The notes under the pieces are model-generated. The model was given only the letters and a program-made list of their open reading frames with translations. It was not told the origin of the DNA and did no database searches. Made by a program: the position numbers and the translations under genes. Below, piece after piece: positions 55,223 to 64,000 of a DNA stretch of 64,000 nucleotides. Position 1 is the stretch's first letter, and each line of letters opens with the position of its first letter. Origin of the DNA: Cordilura impudica (Eukaryota; Arthropoda; Insecta; Diptera; Scathophagidae); the NCBI GenBank assembly GCA_963682025.1, contig OY821519.1, positions 106,438,099 to 106,502,098 of the forward strand. Direction: 5' to 3'.

Positions 55223-55560
55223 GTAAAGAATAATTGTTGACATTAATTTTATTGTTTGCTTTGTAGCAAAATAAACTTTCAATTATGTTTTTTTTTTTTT
55301 TTAATTTTTGTTTAACTTATCTTATAAACAAAATGTTTTCACTTCTTTAAGAATGACTAAGACTAAATGAAGACCTTTATTTTTGATTTTGAGCTTATGT
55401 ATGAATTATTTTTTCTAATCACTAAGATCTTTCAAATGTCTTTTTTACGTGTGTGCATACAAATGTTTAACTTTTTTTTTAACTAAAAAAGCGAAAAAAC
55501 ATTACTTATTTGTCAAATCTATTTCATCGCCTTCAATACAATAGAACTCAATTATGCCAA
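55223..55560. other. Start of the open host intron 5
   Basis: AT-rich, with T runs; nothing coding was recognised. The intron continues through the transposon remnants to the right. Confidence 0.45.
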
Positions 55561-56083
55561 CGTTTTTTCAATCCTCAAAATAGTGATTAAAGTCTATGGA
55601 CTTCAAAGCTCGCTGCGATTTGGCTTCTATCTCTTCAATTCAGAAGTGTGTCCCCGGAGTGGACTATTACGGTTAAGAAATAGCCAGAAGTCACTCAGTG
55701 CAAATGCGGGGAATAAGGTGATTGTTGAACGATATTGTCTCCAATGCAGTGTGATGCAATGCATTATCTTGGTGTAAAACCCAACATTTGTCTGCTCTTA
55801 ATTCTGACCTCATAACACTAAATTAATATACCTGGTTTGATCTATCTGAAGTAACTCCTAAATTACCACATTCCGATAATCGAAGAAAACTATTAACATA
55901 ACCTTGATTACTCCCGGCTGTGTCGGGATCGCATGCATATTTCCAAATCACGTCATCTATAAAAATGTGTTTCACTTCACTTTGATAGTTCGAAAGCATA
56001 ATATCAGATGAATTAATGCAGTGTTCTCTACCTAAAAATTTAGTATTTTTGAAACCAATCAAGATTCTAACAAAAACGATCAC
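55560..56083 (-). pseudogene. Mariner transposase remnant
   Basis: From 56083 on the - strand: HIFIDDVIWKYACDPDTAGS (equivalent to the block with the first catalytic Asp), then SFLRLSECGNLG (the second, Asp lost). Near 55700 comes ALSDFWLFLNRNSPLRG (the DLAPSDFWLFP block, with the last catalytic Asp in SDFW) and RALKSIDFNHYFED at the end. Indels and stops separate the pieces. Confidence 0.65.
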
Positions 56084-56471
56084 TCAATATGACAAGATTT
56101 TCAACAGTATCAGCTGATATATAATTGTCAATTAATGATTTTTTACCACCATATCTTTGATATCTTTGACGTGTATTTCATTATTTGCTTTCAAGCTTTA
56201 CTATCAAATCCATACAGACATTGACATGAAATTTCACAGAAATGTTAAGAATCGATAAATCTACGAAGCTTAAATTGAAGAGTCACCTCTGTATTTATAC
56301 AGAGTACCATATTTTTTGATATGGTCTTAGATTTTCCGATATCGATTTGAAACCTAGTTTTCAACTGTTTTATCTGAATTCTTACATTATTGGTTTCGGA
56401 TAATGTCTGGGACGTTGTTTCAATAATAAATTCACTTCAAATTTAATAATCGTATAAAAGCATAAACAAAC

Positions 56472-57011
56472 CAGAGATGGGCACTTTTCGGCACCAGTGA
56501 AATTGCACTAAAAATAAATTTTTACATACGTTGAAATTTACGTTCCATTAGCGGAAACTTTTTATCGATTACTGCAATTTTTTTCAGTAATCAGTACAAA
56601 TTAAATTTTACAAACAAACTAAAACAAACAAACAAACTAAAACAAACTAAATTTTATTATCAGCAAAAATTTATTGCATTTCATTAAAATTTTCATTCAA
56701 AAAGATAATAGTCTCATTCACTCTTATTATTTTTGATTTCAATAAATACTTTTTAATAAAATAAATTTACCAGAGACACAGTAAACACCACTCGGGAAAC
56801 TACGTCAGGAAATATACTTATACCTGTCTGAAAGAGACACAATGAGAAATGGTCTAAAATATTACAGTGCTATTAAAAAAGTGTTTTTAAAATATTATAA
56901 CCCATTATACCTGTAGAACAAGTATTTTCATTCATTGGCATTGTGAATCGTTACGGAAGACAAAAAGTCAGCGTTGTAAATTTTTATATGCTTGTCTACA
57001 GAAAAGCTAAA
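56472..57011 (+). mobile_element. hAT-type element, left end and transposase tail
   Basis: CAGAGATGGGCA at 56472 is a classic hAT terminal sequence. Near 56904-57000 a frame reads PVEQVFSFIGIVNRYGRQKV and SVVNFYMLVYRKAK, resembling the C-terminal dimerisation block of hAT transposases. ACTGCA and CAGTAATCAGT words near 56575 reappear at 58440-58620, so the element may extend to about 58630 with a Helitron inserted at 57012. The right terminal repeat was not found. Confidence 0.5.
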
Positions 57012-58050
57012 TCTATACTAATATATTAAAGAGCTAATGGTTGTTTATTTGTTTATAAGAGGTAATATCCGTAACGGCTCATCTGATTTTAAAAATGTTG
57101 TTTTCAATATTTAGAACGGTTCGTGAGGACGGGCATGTGCTATAAATATTTTTTTATGTTTAAGCGGTCGTGGTACCTCCCATATAAATTGCACCTTTAA
57201 TATAATTTGTATTGAGTACTCTAACAGCGAGAGCTTTAAAATTTGTGTGAGATTACCTATTATTAATGTTAGTAGCTATGCCTGAAATGGACGAAATCGG
57301 ATAAGTGGGCGTGGCACTACCCATACAACGTAATAATTCAATATTATATATCTCGAGTACTATGACAGATACAGCTTTGCAAATTTGTTTAAGGTCATCT
57401 ATTATTTATGTGAGTAGTGGGACAAAAAATTGTTGAGATCTGATATAAGGTGTATAAATAATTTTATATATCTGGAGTAATATAATAATGAGAGCCTTCG
57501 AACTTTGCGTGAGGCCAAAAATTATTCATGTGATTAGCAGAACAAAAAATGGGCGTTATTGATATATAATATCATAAAAATTGACTACTACAAAAGTGAA
57601 AGTCTTGCACTTTGACACTTTGCACGAGTCCGTCAGATATTCATGTGATTAGTCAGACAAAAAACGGGCGGGATGGGATTTGTGGGCATGGTAACTTCAA
57701 TACAAAAAATAAGAAGTACTATAAAAGCGACAGGCTTGAAACTTTTGACAAGTACATTAATTACCAATATGAACAGTCGAGGAAAATATGAGCGAAATAG
57801 CCAATTCAAAATCGCGAAACCTAAAACCGTGAAAAACAAAAATAATCATAAACAAAAATATTCAAAATCAAAAATTCACAAAATCGAAAATCGCTAAAAT
57901 AAGAAAATTCAGAAACGATATTTTAAATGCAAGGCCATCGTTAGGTGTTGCCGGATTTCATTAGGAAAATCCACATTTTTCTCATGAGCAGCTTCGAAGG
58001 AAAAATTGATTATGAAGCCATACATGTCAATAAGTCTCGGAAAATAAATA
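57012..58050 (+). mobile_element. Helitron-like element with inverted CACGCCCA tandem units
   Basis: Starts A|TCTATACTAATATATTAAAG at 57012, then TTTGTTTATAAGAGGTAATA and GGCTCATCTGATTTTAAAAA, a 5' region common to insect Helitrons. Units such as GGGCGTGGCACTACCC, TGAGTAGTGGGACAAAAAA and ATTATATATCTCGAGTACTA follow. The end region (GGTGTTGCCGGATTT, 57946; ATGTCAATAAGTCTCGG, 58025) matches the inverted copy at 41252-42326. No clean CTRR end was fixed. It interrupts the hAT remnant. Confidence 0.5.
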
Positions 58051-58069
58051 TATAAGAGTGACTGGCATG

Positions 58070-58260
58070 AATTTATTTTTGAATAAAAATTTTAATATAT
58101 TGTAGAGTGTACGTAGGGATTTTTTGGTCAATTTTATTAAATGTAAAATAAAAATTCTTTATTTCATTATTTCCCGACGTTTCGTTGAGTTTTTGTCAAC
58201 ATCTTCAGGGGCATTTTATTTTGAATATGAATTTTTAACTTATAACATTAATAAAAAATT
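58070..58260 (-). repeat. Retroelement 3'-end-like fragment
   Basis: Read on the - strand: CTGAAGATGTTGACAAAAAC then TCAACGAAACGTCGGGAAAT and AATAAAG. GATG...AAACGTCG followed by an A-rich tail is a common 3' end of CR1-, RTE- or Penelope-like retroelements. No coding part remains. Confidence 0.35.
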
Positions 58261-58649
58261 ATTGGTGTATTTTGACATCACAAATTGATTGGTTTTAAAA
58301 CACAGTATATATAAATAAACAAATAAGTAAACTATTGAAAAACTAAAACATTTATATCACAGAATTTAACTTTAGTCTCACATTGCAAATGAATATAACA
58401 GAATTACAGAATTTTTTTAATGATAATAAAGTTATGTTTGTGTTACCGGTAAATTTTTACTGACTACTGGAAAAATTGCAGTTATGAGTTAAAATTTACT
58501 GATTACTGAAAAAATTTACTGGTAATGCAAACAAAATTTCATTATTAGTAAAAAATTTACTGATTACTGCAATTTTTAATGCACTTGATATGCAGACTGC
58601 ATTAATCAGTAAATTTTTTACAGATACATGTGTGCATCAAACAAACAAC

Positions 58650-59385
58650 TTGCTGATGTTGAATAGTAGGATTATGGTCACGTTTCCTTGGGATGTCAGT
58701 TAAACTTAGTTTAGTTAAAGTTAATTTTATTAAGATATAACTTACAGACTAAAGCGCATAATGAGTTTCAATAAGCCAAGTTTAACTAAAATCCCAAAAA
58801 TTATCCGTATTAATGTTAATAAACCGCCTCCTCTATGACGTTGGTTGAAAACAATTAAACACCAGATCTAACTTTATGAAATCGTATCATAAATGTATCA
58901 TTTTGTATGAAGTTTTGTGAGATCGTCACAATTTTACTGATACAAACAGGTCCAACAAATCGATTTTTAATACTTAAAACTAATTGGAATAAAAATAAAT
59001 ATTTTCAATTTCGGACTATTTCTTGTTTAATTATACTTGTGATAAAAATGATTCCATTGATATACTAATGAAAAATTAAAAATTTACATGCACATAAGTT
59101 AACATAAAAAATGCTTAACTTAGATTTTTCTGAATTTTGATAAAACAGAATTCTAGAAAGTGCAATAAAACTGTGAGTCTAAGAGAAATCAAAGTTTCAT
59201 AAATGTAAATTCTTCGATAAGACGGGGTAACATTGTATGCGATTTTGTATACTTTTGAATTTAAGTGGGATCTGTTTAAATATTTTATATAAAATTTTGG
59301 GTAGAGCAGGCTACATCTTCAGGGTCCCTCCTTTCACTGAACATTTGGAAAAAAAATATCTAAAAATATTTTTAAATCACTATTT
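58650..59385. other. AT-rich DNA, nothing recognised
   Basis: No open frame with recognisable features; a 61-codon frame at 59237-59422 overlaps the left end of the mariner-like element and is not supported. Confidence 0.5.
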
Positions 59386-59387
59386 TT

Positions 59388-59935
59388 ATAAAGGGTGTTT
59401 TTTTAAGTCCGACAGAACTTGAAATTTTAAAAAACACAAAAATTTAAACTTTGAACAAAAAAAATTTTTTATTCGAAGGAACAAACCATGGCATTATGTC
59501 CACCATGGCTGTTCTTCAATTAGAGCATTCTGGACGTTTAGTTTTAGACCACAATTTTGAGCAATGCTGGCCATATGCCCACGAATAACGTAAACAATGT
59601 TGGCCTCCAAGGCGTCAAATGTTGCTGGTTTATAATCATCAACCAGTTACCCACAGAAAATAATCGAAAAGTGTAAAATCCCAAACCGTTGGGGGCCAAT
59701 TTTCAGTTTCATTTCTCGTAAGAAACTTGTCGCCAAATTTTAATTTGAATAAGTCGATGGTTATGGCCGGCGTATGGCACGTGGCATCATTTTTTTGAAA
59801 CAACATCTCGTCTGAATCAACGTCCAGCAGCAGCTGAATCTTAAACGGGTGTAGGCCAAGATCTGTGCTCAAAATTTTCCACGTAGTAGAGGGACAGAGC
59901 GCAAATCCGAATTCCTGCGACCGACTACAAATCGA
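59388..59935 (-). pseudogene. Mariner-like (IS630 group) element with a large internal deletion
   Basis: The left end TAAAGGGTGTTTTTTTAAG at 59389 looks like an inverted-repeat end next to TA. On the - strand the transposase reads DLGLHPFKIQLLLDVD, then directly DEMLFQKNDATCHTPAITI, FGDKFLTRNE, NWPPTVWDFTLFDYFLW (last catalytic Asp in FDYF) and, past a stop, KPATFDALEANIVYVI. The roughly 80-100 residues that should lie between KIQL and FQKN, including the first catalytic Asp, are gone, so this is a deletion derivative. Confidence 0.65.
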
Positions 59936-59939
59936 TTAG

Positions 59940-60430
59940 TTTGGACTTTATTCCACACTTTCGTTTATAGCGGTGATACTCTCTTCACAACGCATATTCG
60001 TTCGACGTGTTGGTGTTATTGAATCTTTTAGAGAGTATGTGGTATAAATTTCTTTTATTTTACGTGAGTACCTGTATCGTTGACATAACCTGCCGACCAC
60101 TGCCTCCTTGTGTAGAAAACTACACTCAGATACCAATTCAAGATTAGCGTATTTGGGCAACAAATCCCACTCTTTGGTGAGGAGGTCTATCTAACACCTC
60201 TGCAGTTCTATGGATCACAGAATGTATTTATATAGCCTCGGTCAGCCTTCGTAACAAAGCTACTACCAGTTTAGCTGCAAACAGCTTGTAGTGGTGGCCA
60301 TGGAAGGGCTCAGTCCTACACCCATAGAATATAGGTGTACGACTAAACCCTTCTAGAAGGCTCTTAAACGTCTTCTCTTGAAGACTTCACACGTATACAT
60401 ATTCGTACAACTCAGTATATCATCATTCCT
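59940..60430 (-). other. Possible continuation of the R1-type LINE, not resolved
   Basis: A 71-codon frame (59948-60163) and short GC-richer sequence (GGTGTAGGACTGAGCCCTTC on the -) lie next to the LINE remnant. Composition differs from the AT-rich surroundings, hinting at transposon DNA, but no motif was recognised. Confidence 0.3.
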
Positions 60431-61275
60431 AAGTACGCTATTGACATCACAACCATCGTTCGTTAATAGGATACCTAGAGAATCTAGGTCCAGTATGTCC
60501 GCGTAATATGTGCATGTGCACATACCTAAGGTTAACGCCATTGGCCCTAATAGTTTCAGGTCGAATTAGCGATAACTTGAATTTTGCAACATCATCACAG
60601 TCTTGTCAATTTCCATATCCTACTCATCTACCCCAACCGCAGACAATCTTCATGACCTTTCTATCCAGCTCAGCATATATGCGCACACAATGTGTGCAAC
60701 CATCAGCCTCAGTAAAAGAGGATCCATCACTAGATTCAAAATGAATGATGAGCCACAGATACATTCCTGCGGACAACCCCTAACCACCTCAATTCATATG
60801 GACTCGTTCAGGCATCTTTTATGTTCTTACCGTCCTTAAAAACAAATTGCCATTCACATCCTGGCCGATCCACTCCTGAAGCCGTTTCACCATAATCCCT
60901 TCCTATACTTTTCCAAACACTTGAAGCAGACTGATGCCCCTATAGGAACTAGGATCGCTTTTGATCCTATCGGGTAACTTCAGTAAAACAACGACATGAG
61001 CTATCTTCCACGCGTGGGGAAAATACCCCTCTGGTACACACTTTTCATAGATCCCCCTAAGTACTCAGGAATTGCTTTCCAGATACTCTTGCACATCTCT
61101 CCAGTCATTCCGTCCACACCCGGAGACATTCTACTCCGTGCCCGGCAAATGCTTAACCTTAAGTCAGTTCTATCCAATGGAGGAGGAGGTATGAAATATA
61201 TCAACAGTTCGAAGGATGGCTTGCTCCGATAGACGATTATATGCGCCATACAAATCACGAAGTCGTCTATAAGTT
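60430..61275 (-). pseudogene. R1-clade LINE reverse transcriptase remnant
   Basis: From 61275: YGAYNRLSEQAILRTVDIF in one frame, then DRTDLRLSICRARSRMSPGV and VDGMTGEMCKSIWKAIPEYL (the (P)GxDG(I/M)T block). Next AHVVVLLKLPDRIKSDPSSY, RGISLLQVFGKV and, near 60780, GCPQECICGSSFILNLVMDP (motif B). Close to 60560 IRANGVNLRYVHMHI matches the region after the RT domain. The catalytic YADD block has been lost and stops are frequent. R1 elements usually sit in rDNA, but relatives are dispersed. Confidence 0.7.
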
Positions 61276-61501
61276 ACGCTAATCGATAACTGATTTTGAG
61301 GGTAATTCTGGGTTCCTCTTTTGTAAGTTCTATAACAAAAAAAACACCATTTTTTTAAGGATATCGCTGACTCCTTTTAATCATTGTATAATACTTAATT
61401 TGCAATAACTAAAAATTTTTGAAAGAAAATTGCAAAATGTGATATCATTTTGCATGAATTGATTAAAAAAAAAATTTTTCATTGATTAAAATAAACGAAA
61501 A

Positions 61502-62164
61502 CAAGTAAGAAAACTATAGGTGGCTTAGACGGACAACACGATACCCTATACATTAATATCGAAAAATGGTCTTAGATCGAACTTTGCAGAGGTCATAATT
61601 GTATATAGAAAATAAGAATAAAAAAAGTTTGACTGGAATTGTTAAAAATTTTTGTTTATGTCGGATTCTTTTTTGCTAAGGACAGCAGCGGACAAAATGG
61701 CCCGATCGTATATTTAAAGTCACTTATTTTGCTCTAAAATATATAGATACATAATTTTATTTGGATTACTTATTTAGTTGTGCAATAAAAACACATAAGT
61801 TAAATTTGACCGATATCTATATGACCATCTGCATCTGATGACATTTTAAGTCGAACTCATAGGGGTTTTTCGTATGGGGGCTAGGTCTGAAGTAGGTCTA
61901 ATTTCAACAGCGATCATCCTGTGGCCGACACAAGCTTATGTACCAAATTTCATGAGAATATATTTATATTTGCGAACTGTAGTTGGATTAGAAAATATTG
62001 ACACACAGACAGACAGACAAATGGACGGACATCACTAAATTGACTTAGAAGGTGATTCGGTGCGGATCGGTATAATAAATGTTGGTCTAGGTCAAATATT
62101 TTTTGTAGTTACAAACATCAGCACGAACTGATTATATCCTCACAACATTGTGGTTTAGAGTAAA
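61502..62164 (+). mobile_element. Mini-me-like repeat, diverged
   Basis: Begins CAAGTAAGAAAACTATAG with a decayed palindrome. It has CAGACAGACAGACAAATGGACGG and ends near CAACATTGTGG. About 660 bp; several internal deletions. Confidence 0.7.
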
Positions 62165-64000
62165 TCTGCTACTTCTTAAAAAGTTCATTTTTTTTTAATT
62201 TTTGTTCTTTACAATCAATTACAACATTTGCAAATTTCACACACAAATTTCAATACACAAATATATGAGTCCCTTTGATCTGTTCTTAAGATTTTGTAAT
62301 TTTTAAAAAATTTGTTGAGGCTGCGCGGAGCCTAAAGATTAACAATTTGACGTACACTTTTTTACATATTCGCATAGATTTACCTTAGAACCGAATTGAA
62401 AATCGACCAATTTCTATATGGCTCCATTCTATTCGTTGGGCAGCAAATCATTTTAATTTCAACCATTAAATGAACATCTTAACGGTTTGTTGCCTTTTCA
62501 ATTTGAAATGAAAACTGCTAACATTTGCATACTACATCAGTACATGCACTGTTAAAGAAACATATGAAGGAATACGATGATTGCATGTTAAAAAGAAATA
62601 AAACTTTGTTAAAACTTTCGCAAACTTTTCATTTTTTATTTTTTTATTTTACATAATAATTTAGGTTAATTTTTACTTGCTATAACGAACATTTTATAAC
62701 AACGAATATACTTAATAAAATTTATTTAATCTATTTTACATGCTAACACTATAAAATGGTATGATAATAATATTTCATTTGTTATTAACAAACTAATATA
62801 GACTACAACAATATGGCGAACAAAAGGTATTATACTGTGATTTTTTCTTGGCTGTAATATTATTGTGCGCAATCAATATTATATGTATATTACATTTAAG
62901 TTATACTTGTATTAAAAACTGTCCCTCATGACCTTAAATCTGATAATAAAACAAAATTGTAGAATTTAAGACTATGTACATAAGTATGTACTTATAAACA
63001 AAATATGGTTTGAATATAAATATATTTTTGGGCTAGTTGACTTAAAAGTAATAAAAGAAAAATTTATTTAATTAAAACTTATATTACAACATCCAAAAAC
63101 AGTTATGGTATCGAAGCTTTAGCTCTATAAATGCTCAGGTAGAACAATCTGTGATAAGAAGACACATTTTCGTACCAAAGTTATTATTAAAAATAACGTG
63201 ATAGGCATTGTTAAAAATCATGTTTCAGTGGGATATGAAAAAAAAAATATAAAGTACAAACGTATAGAGTTCGTAAAACTGATTTCGGTAGTATCGATAT
63301 CATCTTGACTTTTGTTTTTTTTTTTTTAAATCTGCAATTAAGATTTATAAGATGCTACAAAATTTTTTAGTTAATATCATGGGAAGTTAATATTATCAAA
63401 TAGTTTACAGCCGGAAATGAAAATTTCTATTCAATCTGAACATGAACATAGCTTAAATTACGATAATGCTTAAAATGAGACCTAACTAAAAAATAAGGTA
63501 AATTATTATTTTAAAAAACATAATGAAGTTTCAAATTCAAATTTCTTTGAATATCGATATACGGATTTTCTAAGGCCTGCCCGGTATTGTGAACCCAATG
63601 TTTATCCCATCTCTTATAAGTTACTAATGAAAGCTGAATCGGTTCCTTAACAATTTTATTAATATTTTTTTAAATTTTTTTTTTTTCAAAATTGCATTGT
63701 GATATAAAAAAACTTATAAACTTGTCTCCAATTTCAGTTGAATATACAAACTACATAATTATTCCGATATAATATATTTTTTTCTCTTTTGATTATAACA
63801 AACTAGTGAAGGAAAACTATATTCAAAATATTTGAATATTTTTTCATTACAATCAAATCGAAAAATTAAGTTATAATGGGTTAAATATTTTAGTTCTTTG
63901 AATGCGAATTTTAGTAAGCTACAGAAAATCTGTGAGTAGTTGTTTTTTGTACCGATTACTTTTTGGTGAAAGTAGCAGACGCTTATTCGATTTTTTGCTG
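62165..64000. other. AT-rich DNA at the right edge, nothing recognised
   Basis: No ORF above the size expected by chance and no repeat shared with the rest of the window was noticed. It probably belongs to the open host intron. Confidence 0.5.

Noticed and set aside
1..64000. tRNA, rRNA, riboswitch or operon-like structures
   Set aside because: None was recognised on reading either strand; a covariance-model scan would be needed to exclude small RNAs.

Overview
The window is AT-rich animal DNA that looks like a dipteran genome, probably a calyptrate fly. That placement is inferred from many copies of a short (GTCY)n-bearing repeat resembling the fly mini-me/DINE-1 elements, from fly-type LINEs, Tc1/mariner and hAT remnants, and from small coding exons separated by multi-kilobase introns. 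I recognise no bacterial genes, rRNA, tRNA or CRISPR array.

One host gene is supported, on the + strand. Five exons (37605-38089, 38215-38587, 45713-45880, 54952-55095, 55185-55222) join in frame into a Ser/Thr/Arg-rich protein with a coiled-coil tail of at least 402 residues. The gene is still open at the last donor, so it probably runs past the right edge. Its 7.1-kb and 9.1-kb introns and the open last intron hold much of the mobile DNA described here.

Region by region. 1-2.8 kb: Helitrons, one nested in another, the inner one with a Pif1-type helicase fragment. 4.7-6.2 kb: a terminal-inverted-repeat (TIR) element built of GGGGC/ATTTCAT motifs with a smaller MITE inside. 6.2-7.5 kb: a dead I-type LINE. 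7.5-13.9 kb: five mini-me-like copies, one split by a 2.75-kb element with ~575-bp TIRs around one intact 443-codon ORF. 15.8-25.3 kb: MITE and tandem-repeat elements, a second long-TIR element with a decayed gene, a dead LINE, and a stray arm of a foldback element. 25.6-26.1 kb: Helitron fragments. 27-30.2 kb: a nearly complete but broken LINE on the - strand. 30.2-36.8 kb: another LINE on the + strand split by a mini-me copy, a small Helitron and a 2.77-kb giant palindrome with a 9-bp target duplication. 37.6-55.2 kb: the host gene; its introns carry Helitrons, mini-me copies, a MITE, a third long-TIR single-gene element, mariner pieces and a Tc1 element split by a Helitron. 55.5-62.2 kb: mariner, hAT, Helitron and R1-type LINE remnants and a last mini-me copy. 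62.2-64 kb: AT-rich DNA with nothing recognised.

The most interesting signal is a shared architecture: three elements of about 2.75 kb, each with long TIRs (about 370-650 bp) and a single gene. They carry two unrelated, apparently RNase-H-like proteins, and two of them are flanked by a 4-bp ATAT/TATA duplication. I can describe these as DNA transposons but cannot assign them to a named superfamily.
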